Part shown: piece after piece, positions 54,363 to 63,249 of the stretch | How positions within the stretch are numbered: the first letter of the stretch is position 1 | How the letters are laid out: the number at the start of each line of letters is the position of its first letter | Source: Chitinophaga pinensis | GTDB taxonomy: Bacteria > Bacteroidota > Bacteroidia > NS11-12g > UBA955 | Reading direction: 5' to 3' | NCBI GenBank assembly: GCA_945871905.1 | Contig: CAMBXL010000011.1 | Span: forward strand, 1-64,000 | Length of the DNA: 64,000 nucleotides | The notes under the pieces: model-generated | The model's database searches: none | The model's input: the letters and a program-made list of their open reading frames with translations, nothing else | What the model was told of the DNA's origin: nothing | Made by a program: the position numbers and the translations under genes

Positions 54363-55679
54363 TTAATATCTGTAAGAATCTTTTTTGAAAGGTCCTTTTA
54401 CAGCTACACCAATATAATCGGCTTGCTCTTGCTCCAATGTTTCCAACTTAGCACCAATGTGAGCCAAGTGTAACATTGCTACTTTTTCATCTAAATGTTT
54501 AGGTAACACATAAACTTCATTTTTGTAGTTAGCACTGTTAAGCCATAATTCTATTTGAGCCAATGTTTGGTTACTGAATGAGTTACTCATTACAAATGAA
54601 GGGTGTCCCATTGCACAACCTAAATTCACTAATCTTCCTTCGGCCAATACAATCACTTCTTTACCGTCTATATCATAAACATCAACTTGTGGTTTGATGC
54701 TGTATTTAGTAGAACCATAGTTTTGGTTCAACCAATTCATGTCTATTTCATTGTCAAAGTGACCGATATTACAAACAATAGATTTGTCTCTCATCGCTTT
54801 AAAGTGTCTGTCTTTGATAATATTAACGTTACCTGTTGCAGTTACGAAAATATTAGCACGGTTAACGGCTTCATTCATAGGCACTACTTCGAAACCATCC
54901 ATTGCTGCTTGCAATGCACAGATTGGATCGATTTCTGTAACCAATACACGACATCCAGCACCTCTCAAAGATTCAGCAGAACCTTTTCCTACGTCACCAT
55001 AACCAGCAACTACGGCTACTTTACCAGCCATCATAATATCAGTTGCTCTTCTGATTGCATCTACTAAAGATTCTTTGCAACCATATTTATTGTCAAATTT
55101 AGATTTAGTAACACTGTCGTTCACATTGATAGCAGGCATTACTAAAGTGCCATTTTTCATTCTTTCGTATAAACGGTGAACACCTGTAGTGGTTTCTTCG
55201 CTTAATCCTTTGATGCCCGCAGACAATTCAGGATAGTTATCAAACACCATATTGGTTAAGTCACCACCATCGTCCAAAATCATGTTTAAAGGTTGTTTGT
55301 CTTCACCAAAAAACAAAGTTTGTTCGATACACCAATCAAACTCTTCGGCTGTCATGCCTTTCCAAGCATAGACAGGAATACCTGCAGCAGCAATAGCCGC
55401 AGCAGCGTGGTCTTGAGTTGAGAAAATATTACATGAAGACCAAGTAACTTCTGCACCCAAAGCGGTTAATGTTTCTATTAATACAGCAGTTTGAATGGTC
55501 ATGTGCAAACAACCTGCAACACGAGCACCTTTCAGTGGTTTGCTTTCACCAAACTCAGCGCGCAACGCCATCAATCCTGGCATTTCAGCTTCTGCTAATT
55601 TAATTTCTTTTCTTCCCCATTCTGCTAATGAGATGTCCTTTACTTTATAAGGAATGTAAGTACTTGTTTCTGTTGACAT
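54363..55679 (-). CDS. ahcY: Adenosylhomocysteinase
   Basis: Hydrolyses S-adenosylhomocysteine to adenosine and homocysteine, keeping SAM-dependent methylation going; NAD-containing cytosolic tetramer. At 438 residues it is full length. Landmarks: [22 protein letters not shown], the NAD site [30 protein letters not shown], and the C-terminal [10 protein letters not shown]-like ending [19 protein letters not shown] -7 box lies 31 bases upstream of the ATG. No riboswitch-like structure is seen in the leader. It probably leads the ahcY-nlpC-murQ run. Confidence 0.98.
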   Translation of the reverse strand: MSTETSTYIPYKVKDISLAEWGRKEIKLAEAEMPGLMALRAEFGESKPLKGARVAGCLHMTIQTAVLIETLTALGAEVTWSSCNIFSTQDHAAAAIAAAGIPVYAWKGMTAEEFDWCIEQTLFFGEDKQPLNMILDDGGDLTNMVFDNYPELSAGIKGLSEETTTGVHRLYERMKNGTLVMPAINVNDSVTKSKFDNKYGCKESLVDAIRRATDIMMAGKVAVVAGYGDVGKGSAESLRGAGCRVLVTEIDPICALQAAMDGFEVVPMNEAVNRANIFVTATGNVNIIKDRHFKAMRDKSIVCNIGHFDNEIDMNWLNQNYGSTKYSIKPQVDVYDIDGKEVIVLAEGRLVNLGCAMGHPSFVMSNSFSNQTLAQIELWLNSANYKNEVYVLPKHLDEKVAMLHLAHIGAKLETLEQEQADYIGVAVKGPFKKDSYRY

Positions 55680-55709
55680 TATTAATTATTGATAAATTGA
55701 ATTGAATTG

Positions 55710-55717
55710 CAAAGGTA
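55710..55717 (-). promoter_or_regulatory. -7 promoter box (TACCTTTG) of ahcY
   Basis: Matches TAnnTTTG, 31 bases upstream of the ATG. The -33 region shows only ATTT at the expected distance. Confidence 0.45.
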
Positions 55718-55875
55718 ATAAAAATTTATAAATTATAAATTACTTGTGTGTTAATAAGACAATTGAAAGGGAAAATTGTTTGGGGATTTGTGATTTGTGA
55801 TTGTATTATTGAATACACTCATAGCTGAACCATAAAAAACGAAAACAAACTAAGAATAGATTAGTGTAAATTTAA

Positions 55876-55899
55876 ATTGTTGGTGATAACACCAACAAT
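55876..55899 (-). terminator. Hairpin downstream of the isoaspartyl peptidase gene
   Basis: The perfect 10-bp stem ATTGTTGGTG / CACCAACAAT has an ATAA loop and is followed on the minus strand by TTTAAATTT. It is likely a terminator, although it lies 69 bases past the stop. The rest of the 288-base gap shows no gene. Confidence 0.55.
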
Positions 55900-55967
55900 G
55901 GCTTTAGCTTAGTAAAACAGTGTAGTTCAGTGCTAAACATAAAATTTTTATCTTTTTCAATCTCTCA

Positions 55968-56900
55968 TTACTCATAAATCTTAACAACCTCTTCCCCATT
56001 CACACTCAAACTTGCTCTGTACATGCCTTCACTGTTGAAGGGCATTTCGATGTTTCCGTGGGCATCTATGGCAACCAATCCGCCTTCGCCTTCTATTTTT
56101 ACGAGTTTGTCCATTACCACAATTTCACACGCTTGTTTTAAGGTCAATCCTTTGTATGCCATCAAACAACTAATATCACAAGCCACTACACTTCTGATAA
56201 ACAGTTCACCATGTCCTGTGCAACTGATGGCACATGTTTCATTATTGGCATACGTTCCTGCTCCGATAATGGGCGAATCGCCTACTCTGCCAAATTTTTT
56301 ATTAGTCATGCCACCGGTACTAGTTGCCGCGGCAATATTACCATCTTTGTCCAACGCTACAGCACCCACAGTGCCCATTTTGTTTTCCGATTTAGCGGTA
56401 TGGTCTAGCTGATAGTTTTCTGTACCTTTAATGTCCAACCATTGTTGGTAGCGATGTTCGGTATGAAAATAAGCGTTGTCTGCAAATTCAATGTTTACGG
56501 TTTTGGCAAACGCCTCTGCACCATCGCCAGCCATCATCACATGGGGCGATTTTGTCATTACGGCATGTGCTAGCAAAACTGGATTTTTGATGTTTTTTAC
56601 ACCACATACAGCACCTGCTTTCAAGAACTGACCATCCATAATGGCGGCATCCATTTCATGTTGACCCAAATGATTAAACACTCCGCCCTTACCTGCATTA
56701 AACAAGGGATTATTCTCTAACTCAACCACAGCAGCCAAAACCGCTTCTGTGGCAGTACCTCCACTTTTCAAAACCTTATTACCTGCCTCCAAAGCCGCTT
56801 TGAGACCCGAGCGATAATCGATTTCGAGTTGTGGCGTTAATAAATGTGGCGCTATGGTACCCGCACCCCCGTGTATAGCTATGGCTGTTTTTTGATTCAT
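55968..56900 (-). CDS. iaaA: Isoaspartyl peptidase/L-asparaginase (Ntn hydrolase)
   Basis: A 310-residue precursor of the plant-type asparaginase family, which removes isoaspartyl residues from dipeptides. It is self-cleaved before the catalytic threonine, seen here in KMGTVGAVALDKDGNIAAATSTGG. The N-terminal half starts IAIHGGAGTI and contains NPLFNAGKGGVFNHLG; the C-terminal half has GDSPIIGAGTYANN and CTGHGELFIR. No signal peptide, so cytosolic. It is a single gene; a 10-bp hairpin lies downstream. Confidence 0.94.
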   Translation of the reverse strand: MNQKTAIAIHGGAGTIAPHLLTPQLEIDYRSGLKAALEAGNKVLKSGGTATEAVLAAVVELENNPLFNAGKGGVFNHLGQHEMDAAIMDGQFLKAGAVCGVKNIKNPVLLAHAVMTKSPHVMMAGDGAEAFAKTVNIEFADNAYFHTEHRYQQWLDIKGTENYQLDHTAKSENKMGTVGAVALDKDGNIAAATSTGGMTNKKFGRVGDSPIIGAGTYANNETCAISCTGHGELFIRSVVACDISCLMAYKGLTLKQACEIVVMDKLVKIEGEGGLVAIDAHGNIEMPFNSEGMYRASLSVNGEEVVKIYE

Positions 56901-56939
56901 AATAATAGGGATTACAAAATTAGTTTAAAATTTCTTCAT

Positions 56940-57075
56940 TCTTAGTTATTCCGTTTTCGTTATTTCCTACTTCCTCTCACCTAACCCTTCCTCCCCTAGG
57001 CTGAGCCTAAACATGGCAAATCCCTATTTCCTAATCCCTATTTCCTAATTCCTAATCCCTCATTCCTAACCCCAA
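56940..57075. repeat. Low-complexity CCTAATCCCTATTTCC repeat upstream of pdhC
   Basis: A pyrimidine-rich run with several degenerate copies of CCTAATCCCTATTTCCTAAT and one hairpin TAGGCTGAGCCT (56997-57008), which also occurs in repeat copy B (59951-59962). Its reverse complement style (TTAGGATTTAGGGATTATTAG) reappears downstream of pdhC at 58362-58400, so the gene is flanked by inverted low-complexity tracts. Confidence 0.6.
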
Positions 57076-57083
57076 TTTTTCCT

Positions 57084-57115
57084 TTTGTTAGATTGCTGCT
57101 TATTTATTAAGTTTG
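57084..57115 (+). promoter_or_regulatory. Promoter of pdhC (TTTG-N20-TAAGTTTG)
   Basis: The -33 TTTG (57084-57087) and -7 TAAGTTTG (57108-57115) are 20 bases apart and end 19 bases before the ATG. Confidence 0.7.
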
Positions 57116-57134
57116 CAAACATTAACAAAAAAAT

Positions 57135-58361
57135 ATGGCTGTAGCGATAAAAATGCCCAAAATGAGTGATACCATGACTGAGGGCGTAGTTAGAAAATGG
57201 AACTATAAAGTAGGTGATACCATTAAAAGTGGTGATGTTTTAGCAGAAGTGGAAACAGACAAAGCCACTATGGACTTAGAAAATTACGAAAAAGGAACCA
57301 TCCTTCACTTTGCAGTTGGGGAAGGTGATGCTGCACCTGTTGATGGCGTTATCGCTATTGTGGGTAAAGCAGGAGAAGATTTCTCTGCCTTATTAATTTC
57401 AGGCGCTTCAGCTGCCCCTGCCGCTCCTGTTGCTGAAACTGTTAAAGTTGAAACCACCACTAGCAATCCAATTGTTGCAAGTGCACCAGTTCAAGCAAGT
57501 GCAAGCGACAACCGATTAAAAGTATCTCCATTAGCCAAAAAATTAGCGGCTGAAAAAGGGGTTGACTTGTCGAGCGTTGCTGGTTCAGGCGAAAATGGCA
57601 GAATCATTAAAAGTGACATCGAAAACCTTTCTGTGTCTGCTGCTAGTTCTTCTACAAAAACGGCAACTTTGTTTGGACAAGAAAGCTATGAGGAAATCAA
57701 TGTGTCTCAAATGCGTAAAACCATTGCGGCTCGTTTGGCTGAAAGCAAATTTACAGCACCACATTTCTATTTAACGATGGAAATAAACATGGACAAAGCT
57801 TTGAATGCTCGTGCTGCTATAAATGCAAGTGGAGATGTTAAAGTATCTGTTAATGATATGATTGTTAAAGCTTGTTCAATTGCTTTGGGCAAACATCCTT
57901 GGGTGAATGCCAGTTGGTTAGGCACAAAAATTAGATTGAATCACCATATTAACATTGGGGTTGCCATGGCTGTTGAAGATGGTTTATTGGTACCTGTTGT
58001 TAAATTTGCTAATCAAAAATCATTGTCTGCTATCAGTAGCGAAGTGAAAGAATTTAGTATAAAAGCGAAAGATAAAAAATTACAACCTGCAGATTGGAGT
58101 GGTAACACATTCACTATTTCAAACTTAGGAATGTTTGGCATCGAAGAATTTACTGCCATTATCAATCCACCTGATGCTTGTATTTTAGCGGTTGGGGGAG
58201 TAAAAGAAACGGTTGGTATTGTAAACGGTGAAATAGCCAAAACAAACGTAATGAAAGTAACCCTGAGCTGCGACCACAGAGTGGTTGACGGTGTTGTAGG
58301 TTCTAAATTCTTAAACACCCTGAAAGATTTATTGGAAGAACCAGTGAAGATGTTGGTTTAG
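57135..58361 (+). CDS. pdhC: Pyruvate dehydrogenase complex E2 (dihydrolipoamide acetyltransferase)
   Basis: Core enzyme that moves the acetyl group from lipoate to CoA. The 408 residues are one lipoyl domain (2-77; lysine in ETDKATMDLENY), an Ala/Pro linker, an E1/E3-binding domain (about 128-165, SPLAKKLAAEKGVDLSSVAG, GENGRIIKSDI), and the catalytic domain (about 185-408) with the active-site histidine in CDHRVVDGVVG. Many Bacteroidota homologues carry two lipoyl domains and are about 540 residues long, so this is the compact form. The start KMPKMSDTMTEGVV points to the pyruvate, not the 2-oxoglutarate, complex. E1 and E3 genes are not adjacent. Confidence 0.93.
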   Translation: MAVAIKMPKMSDTMTEGVVRKWNYKVGDTIKSGDVLAEVETDKATMDLENYEKGTILHFAVGEGDAAPVDGVIAIVGKAGEDFSALLISGASAAPAAPVAETVKVETTTSNPIVASAPVQASASDNRLKVSPLAKKLAAEKGVDLSSVAGSGENGRIIKSDIENLSVSAASSSTKTATLFGQESYEEINVSQMRKTIAARLAESKFTAPHFYLTMEINMDKALNARAAINASGDVKVSVNDMIVKACSIALGKHPWVNASWLGTKIRLNHHINIGVAMAVEDGLLVPVVKFANQKSLSAISSEVKEFSIKAKDKKLQPADWSGNTFTISNLGMFGIEEFTAIINPPDACILAVGGVKETVGIVNGEIAKTNVMKVTLSCDHRVVDGVVGSKFLNTLKDLLEEPVKMLV

Positions 58362-58526
58362 GAGTTAGGATTTAGGGATTATTAGTTAAGGGTTATTGGT
58401 TAATTAGTTTCTGATTCAACAAATTAATATTAAAAAGTTAACAATCATCTTTCTTTTTGGCTCAGATGAGAAATAGAGATAATTCCGAAGGGTCGGAAGG
58501 TGAGGCGAAAAGACGAAATTTTAAAT

Positions 58527-59810
58527 ATGAAAACAAAATTCATAGATGAGCTGAGATGGAGAGGAATGCTCCAAGACATAATGCCTGAAACGGAAGCTTT
58601 ATTAAATAGCAAACAAGTTACAGGTTATATTGGGTTCGACCCCACTGCCGATTCTTTAGGTGTGGGCAATTTGGTGCAAATAATGACTTTGATGCACTTT
58701 CAAAGATGTGGGCACAAGCCTATGGCATTAGTAGGTGGCGCAACGGGTATGGTGGGCGACCCTAGTGGAAAAAGCGATGAACGCAACCTATTGAGTGAAG
58801 ATATTTTGCAACACAACTTGGCATGTCAAAAAGCACAATTAGAAAAATTCTTAGATTTTAACTGTGGCGACAACAGTGCAGTAATCGTTAATAATTACGA
58901 TTGGTTCAAAGAATTTAGTTTTTTGGATTTTATCAGAGAAGTTGGCAAACACATTACCGTTAATTACATGATGGCGAAAGACAGTGTTAAAAAACGCTTG
59001 GAAACCGGTATGTCTTTCACTGAGTTTAGTTACCAATTGGTGCAAGGGTATGATTTTTACCATTTATGGAAGAACAATGGCGTGATGCTACAAATGGGCG
59101 GTAGCGACCAATGGGGAAATATTGTTACAGGTACTGAATTAATAAGAAGAATGGCTGGTGGTGAAGCTTATGCACTCACTACTCCATTGATTAAAAAAGC
59201 AGACGGCACCAAGTTTGGCAAGTCAGAAAAGGGGAATATTTGGCTCGACGCGAACAGAACCTCCCCTTATCAGTTTTACCAATTTTGGTTGAATGCAGCC
59301 GATGAAGATGTGGTAAATTACATCCGTATTTTCAGTTTGAAAGGCAAAGAAGAGATTGAAGCATTAGAGAAAGAACATTTTATCAATCCGGGTGCTAGAT
59401 TATTACAAAAAACCTTAGCAGAAGAAATTACTATCAGAGTTCACTCTAAAGAGGCATACGACAAAGCAGTAAGAGCCTCAGAGATTTTATTTGGGAAAGG
59501 TACAGCTGAGGAATTAGCTACCATTGATGAAGCTACTTTGTTGAGTGCAATGGAAGGTGTTAAACAAGCGGTGGTCTCCCTTTCAGAAATTGAAAACGGC
59601 ATCCCAATCATTGATTTTTTGAGCGAAAAAACAGGACTTTTGCCAAGTAAATCAGAGGCTAAAAAAATGATTTTAGGCAACGGTATTAGCATCAATAAAG
59701 AAAAAAATGCGGACATCAATGCCACTATATCTCAAAAAGATTTAATAAACAACCGCTATATCTTGGCTCAAAAAGGCAAAAAGGACTACTGTTTGGTAAT
59801 AGTTGAGTAG
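58527..59810 (+). CDS. tyrS: Tyrosyl-tRNA synthetase
   Basis: Charges tRNA-Tyr with tyrosine; class I synthetase, cytosolic dimer, 427 residues. The track start at 58500 adds nine codons; ATG 58527 ([14 protein letters not shown]) matches the family. Landmarks: [41 protein letters not shown]-like [25 protein letters not shown], the KMSKS equivalent KFGKSEKGN, and a C-terminal S4 domain ([15 protein letters not shown]). The HIGH signature reads GVGN in place of the usual HIGH/HIGN, so both signature histidines are replaced. Otherwise it looks intact. Confidence 0.95.
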   Translation: MKTKFIDELRWRGMLQDIMPETEALLNSKQVTGYIGFDPTADSLGVGNLVQIMTLMHFQRCGHKPMALVGGATGMVGDPSGKSDERNLLSEDILQHNLACQKAQLEKFLDFNCGDNSAVIVNNYDWFKEFSFLDFIREVGKHITVNYMMAKDSVKKRLETGMSFTEFSYQLVQGYDFYHLWKNNGVMLQMGGSDQWGNIVTGTELIRRMAGGEAYALTTPLIKKADGTKFGKSEKGNIWLDANRTSPYQFYQFWLNAADEDVVNYIRIFSLKGKEEIEALEKEHFINPGARLLQKTLAEEITIRVHSKEAYDKAVRASEILFGKGTAEELATIDEATLLSAMEGVKQAVVSLSEIENGIPIIDFLSEKTGLLPSKSEAKKMILGNGISINKEKNADINATISQKDLINNRYILAQKGKKDYCLVIVE

Positions 59811-59864
59811 TTGTTTAGTTGTTTAGTTGTTTTGTTGTTTTGTTGTTTTGTTGTTTTGTTGTTT
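59809..59864 (+). repeat. 8-bp tandem repeat (A/T)GTTGTTT, seven units
   Basis: Three AGTTGTTT units followed by four TGTTGTTT units, beginning within the tyrS stop codon and running directly into repeat copy B. It is a possible slippage (phase-variable length) tract, but lies outside any reading frame. Confidence 0.85.
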
Positions 59865-59992
59865 CACGCCGTGCAGCGTGATTGTTGAATTATCCTTTTG
59901 TCATCCTGAGTTATTCAGCTATGCTGAATAGTACCGAAGGTGTCACCCACTAGGCTGAGCCTTGTCACGTGAGGAGGCTCTCGAAGGGTGTA
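59861..59992. repeat. Mosaic palindromic intergenic repeat, copy B
   Basis: Contains the same modules as copy A (24550-24770): GTTTCACGCCGTGCAGCGTG, TCATCCTGAG with the hairpin ATTCAGC-TAT-GCTGAAT and GTACCGAAGG, and GAGGCTCTCGAAGGGTG. Here the CTCTCGAAGGGTG module comes last, after an additional TAGGCTGAGCCT hairpin. The remainder of the 377-base gap (59993-60149) is AT-rich with no gene. Confidence 0.7.
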
Positions 59993-60149
59993 ATTAGTTA
60001 TGTATCACCATCTTGTAAAACTTTATTAAACCACAAAAAAACCTAATGGCAAACATCAATCTTTTCAAATTTAAAAAGCAATCAAATAAAAAAATCAAAA
60101 ACTTAAGCCTTTACTCATGCATTTTTCATTTCTCTTCAATGGATTAAGT

Positions 60150-60180
60150 CTTGCATTATTTTTAAATTTGTATACTTTTG
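60150..60180 (+). promoter_or_regulatory. Promoter of the thioesterase-smpB run (CTTG-N19-TACTTTTG)
   Basis: A TTG-containing -33 (60150-60153) and a TACTTTTG -7 box (60173-60180) are 19 bases apart and end 7 bases before the ATG at 60188. Confidence 0.65.
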
Positions 60181-60187
60181 TAATTCA

Positions 60188-60580
60188 ATGAAAAACCTTT
60201 TTAAAATTGGCAACACCAAAATTTTCACTAAAACTGTAACTCAAAGTGATATTGCTCAATTTGATGAAGGTACTGTTCACGAAGTGTATGGCACTTTTGC
60301 CTTGGGCAGAGATGCCGAATGGAGCAGTCGCTTGTTTGTCCTGGAAATGAAAGAGGAGGATGAAGAAGGTATAGGCACATTTTTGAATATCAAACACCAC
60401 TCTCCTGCATTGCTTCATCAAACAGTAACTTTTACTGCCACCATTACCGTATTGGAGAAAAATAAGTTGGATTGTTACGTTGTTGCCAAAGTGGGAGACA
60501 GGCTGATAGCAGAATGTGAAACTGGACAAAAAATAATCAAAAAAGAAAAGTTAAATTTGCTGTTCGAAAGTTTAAAATAA
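60188..60580 (+). CDS. FlK-like hotdog thioesterase
   Basis: A 130-residue single hotdog-fold protein. The pattern resembles FlK-type (fluoroacetyl-CoA thioesterase-like) acyl-CoA thioesterases: VHEVYGTFALGRDAEWSSR covers the active-site helix with its acidic residue, and GTFLNIKHHSPALL carries the conserved histidine before the second strand block. These enzymes clear unwanted acyl-CoAs. It begins a compact run: smpB follows after 1 base and the next gene overlaps smpB. The substrate is unknown. Confidence 0.72.
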   Translation: MKNLFKIGNTKIFTKTVTQSDIAQFDEGTVHEVYGTFALGRDAEWSSRLFVLEMKEEDEEGIGTFLNIKHHSPALLHQTVTFTATITVLEKNKLDCYVVAKVGDRLIAECETGQKIIKKEKLNLLFESLK

Positions 60581-60581
60581 T

Positions 60582-61031
60582 TTGGCACTGAAACCACTAC
60601 ATATCACCAACAAAAAAGCCAATTACGAATATTTTGTAGATTTAAAATTCACTGCTGGAATCGTATTAAAAGGTACTGAAGTAAAAAGCGTAAGAGAACA
60701 CAATGTCAATATCAATGACGCATATTGTTTATTAGAGGATGGCGAACTGTGGATTAAAAACATGCACATTAGCGAGTTTAAGCAAGGCAGTTACAACAAT
60801 CACCTTCCTTTGGCTAACAGAAAACTACTCCTAAACAAACAAGAACTTCGCAAAATAACTTCGCGCGTCAAAGAAAAAGGGGTCACTATTTTCCCGTTAA
60901 AACTATTTGTCAATGACAGAGGATTTATTAAGCTTGACATCGGGGTCGGCAAAGGCAAAAAATCATTTGACAAACGAGAAGACATCAAGCAAAAGGATAT
61001 TCAAAGGGAACTTTCTAAAATAAAATTCTGA
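60582..61031 (+). CDS. smpB: SsrA-binding protein SmpB
   Basis: Binds tmRNA and brings it to stalled ribosomes for trans-translation. The 149-residue length is standard. Family signatures: ANYEYFVDLKFTAGIVLKGT, EVKSVREHNVNINDAYCLLE, KLLLNKQELRKI, and the basic tail GKGKKSFDKREDIKQKD. Start is TTG (60582), two bases after the thioesterase stop; no ATG is available. The stop overlaps the next gene's ATG (TGATG). The tmRNA gene is not seen in this window. Confidence 0.96.
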   Translation: MALKPLHITNKKANYEYFVDLKFTAGIVLKGTEVKSVREHNVNINDAYCLLEDGELWIKNMHISEFKQGSYNNHLPLANRKLLLNKQELRKITSRVKEKGVTIFPLKLFVNDRGFIKLDIGVGKGKKSFDKREDIKQKDIQRELSKIKF

Positions 61032-61627
61032 TGATTAAAACAGCCCTATTGTGTTTATTGTGTTTTTCAATGACTCTTACAAAAGCTCAGTTTTTTGGAA
61101 GAAACAATATTGGCATTCATCAAGGGGTCATTTTATTCAATCCCTCTGCATTGAACAACCCAAACAATGCTAATAATAAAAAAAGTTGGGTAAATGAAAT
61201 TGATAAAAATTTCACCTTAGGCACTAAAACCACTTTCAATACAGGAATTGGTTTTGGCAATTATCAAAACCCTGACAATAGATTTGAATCATACCAAAGT
61301 ACTAATTTTTTAAGACTTAAAATAGCAGTGATAATTCATCTTCCTCAAACTATTACTCATTACAAAACAAAACCCAACTTATTTAATCCTTATTTTAAAG
61401 TGGGTTATAATTTCGACATACTCAACAATTACTTTTTGGCGGTTGGTAACAATAGAGTCAACACCAATTTAAGATTAGGTTTCGGAAATGCTATTAGAAT
61501 CAATCACTATGTGGGGCTCAACTATGAATTTTCTTACAACCAAAGAGTTAATCCCGATTACAGAACATTTTTCCAACACACCTTGGGTTTGGTTTTTAAT
61601 CTAGAAGAACCTTTTCAAAGGTTGTAG
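61031..61627 (+). CDS. Small exported outer-membrane-like protein
   Basis: A 198-residue protein with a signal peptide (MIKTALLCLLCFSMTLTKAQ) and amphipathic beta strands (TTFNTGIGFGNYQN, NPYFKVGYNFDILNNYF, NLRLGFGNAIRINHYVGLNY, TLGLVFNLEEPF), consistent with a small eight-strand outer-membrane barrel. No named family. Its ATG overlaps the smpB stop, so it is translated from the same mRNA, but a functional link with trans-translation is not implied. It converges on the micro-lipoprotein gene with an 11-base gap. Confidence 0.6.
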   Translation: MIKTALLCLLCFSMTLTKAQFFGRNNIGIHQGVILFNPSALNNPNNANNKKSWVNEIDKNFTLGTKTTFNTGIGFGNYQNPDNRFESYQSTNFLRLKIAVIIHLPQTITHYKTKPNLFNPYFKVGYNFDILNNYFLAVGNNRVNTNLRLGFGNAIRINHYVGLNYEFSYNQRVNPDYRTFFQHTLGLVFNLEEPFQRL

Positions 61628-61638
61628 AATCACAACGC

Positions 61639-61812
61639 TTACCAACGGGCGCGTCGTCTTTCTTTTTTAGAAAACAAACCAACATTTTTCGATTTTCTCG
61701 AACTCTTGTCTTCAATAACATTATTGGTAGCGTCACATGTTTTTGCCTTACAAGACTGTAATGCCGTTGACATAAAGGCGATGAATATAAAAATAAAAAA
61801 CTGTTTAAACAT
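61639..61812 (-). CDS. 57-residue lipoprotein coupled to the T9SS esterase gene
   Basis: Too short for the ORF track. The minus-strand frame from ATG 61812 reads MFKQFFIFIFIAFMSTALQSC, a signal peptide with lipobox ALQSC, then CKAKTCDATNNVIEDKSS, and ends in a basic SKKERRRARW. The start follows the esterase stop by one base (TAATATG), so translation is probably coupled. Real signal-peptide logic and tight spacing argue for a true gene. The very basic tail next to a lipid anchor suggests contact with phospholipid, LPS or nucleic acid, but the function is unknown. Confidence 0.7.
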   Translation of the reverse strand: MFKQFFIFIFIAFMSTALQSCKAKTCDATNNVIEDKSSRKSKNVGLFSKKERRRARW

Positions 61813-61813
61813 A

Positions 61814-63244
61814 TTACTTAACGTATTGAAATTTTATTGATTGCTGGTAATTATCGGCACTAAACACTATTATATAAAATCCTGATTTGAAATCGCTTAT
61901 ATCCATAATAGTTTGATTGACAACCGTTTTTAAGATTTTCCCTGATATTTCTTTAAGTTGAACAGTCCAATGACTTACATTGGCATCAACTTGAATATTA
62001 ACTGTACCTGAACTAGGATTGGGGAAGATAGAAACGAGGGTTTGTTTATTTACCGTTTGAATATCACTTGGCAAGCAGCTTGCTGAGGAAGTATCAATTT
62101 GTTTGCTAAAAAAGTTTGCCATGTTTTTAGAACGTAATTTTACTTGATCTATTGCATGTCCTGTAAGTGCAGGATTGGAAACTTGCATTGCACAATTGAC
62201 TGTATTTAAAGTTGAGTCAAACAAATAGTCTGGCAATTGAGGTACAGTAGTCTTCAATTTTTTAATCAAATTAAACAGTCCACTTGAACCATAGACATAA
62301 GGACGATTGACAATTGATTGGCAATTGGCAGGAAAACCTTGGGCACAAATATTATAGTCGTGAAAAATCCTTTGTTGCTTGTAGGGAACAATTAAATCAT
62401 TGGGTTGATGATAGGCATAAATAGCAGGTGATTTGGCATAAGAATAGCGGCTAAAATTATCAAACATAAGAGCGCCATAAATACTTCCCACTCCTTTGAT
62501 TGTATAATTTAAATTGGTTGGATTCAAATCTCCATGGATTGAACCTAAGTCGGGTCTAGTTAGATTTAATGCCGACAATGAAGTGGTATGACCTGTACTT
62601 ACCAAACAAGTCGACTCATAGATTGCATTGGGTCTTGCTACTGTATTTATAGCATAGCAGCTTGGGTGTTTTTCTAATGTATCGTCAATAAAAGCCGTAG
62701 CTAAAGCAATGAAACCGCCTGCACTTTCTCCAACTACAAAGATGTTTTTAGGGTCAATCTTCAAGGAATCTTTTTGATTAAGCAAAAAACGAATAGCACC
62801 CTTTGCATCTTGCATTCCTCTGTAAACAGCTCTGTACCACTCTGCAGTATCTGTCATATTCAAACAATTCCAATTTGGGATATTACAATTAATAGCTGAA
62901 GCTGTTTGAAACATTCCCAAACGGTAATTAATAGAAGCCGTTACATAACCTCGTTGCGCGAATTCTTTAATTATCAGTGGCGGTGCCCCAGTAGATTTGT
63001 TTCCTCCCATAAAAGCACCTCCATGAATAGCAATAAGCAAAGGTCGTCCACAAACGGGTGGAGTGTCATTAGTCGGAATGGATACATCCATCCTTAACAA
63101 TCGGTTTTGTCCACCAAAATCGATGGCAGACCCATAAACAACATTAGAAATCTGAATTGTTTGATAGGCAGTATCTACCCACTTTTGAGCTTTTAATTGC
63201 AACCCAACAATAAGCAATAAGGCACAAACAATTTTTGATTTCAT
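61814..63244 (-). CDS. Secreted alpha/beta hydrolase (carboxylesterase-like) with T9SS type A sorting domain
   Basis: A 476-residue secreted esterase. The signal peptide is MKSKIVCALLLIVGLQLKAQ. The catalytic domain (about 30-360) has the oxyanion motif LIAIHGGAFMGGN and the nucleophile in VVGESAGGFIAL; YAYHQPNDLIVPY holds the probable acid. The last 80 residues are a T9SS type A C-terminal sorting domain: SIFPNPSSGTVNIQVD, GFYIIVFSADN, ending IKFQYVK. It should be exported across the outer membrane. A cysteine-rich stretch lies within the catalytic domain. The 57-residue lipoprotein gene follows after one base. The ester substrate is unknown. Confidence 0.9.
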   Translation of the reverse strand: MKSKIVCALLLIVGLQLKAQKWVDTAYQTIQISNVVYGSAIDFGGQNRLLRMDVSIPTNDTPPVCGRPLLIAIHGGAFMGGNKSTGAPPLIIKEFAQRGYVTASINYRLGMFQTASAINCNIPNWNCLNMTDTAEWYRAVYRGMQDAKGAIRFLLNQKDSLKIDPKNIFVVGESAGGFIALATAFIDDTLEKHPSCYAINTVARPNAIYESTCLVSTGHTTSLSALNLTRPDLGSIHGDLNPTNLNYTIKGVGSIYGALMFDNFSRYSYAKSPAIYAYHQPNDLIVPYKQQRIFHDYNICAQGFPANCQSIVNRPYVYGSSGLFNLIKKLKTTVPQLPDYLFDSTLNTVNCAMQVSNPALTGHAIDQVKLRSKNMANFFSKQIDTSSASCLPSDIQTVNKQTLVSIFPNPSSGTVNIQVDANVSHWTVQLKEISGKILKTVVNQTIMDISDFKSGFYIIVFSADNYQQSIKFQYVK

Positions 63245-63249
63245 AAATA

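Noticed and set aside
54363-55967. SAM/SAH riboswitch upstream of ahcY
   Set aside because: The leader is AT-rich with no compact paired structure resembling a known SAM or SAH riboswitch; only a distant 10-bp hairpin, probably a terminator, is present.
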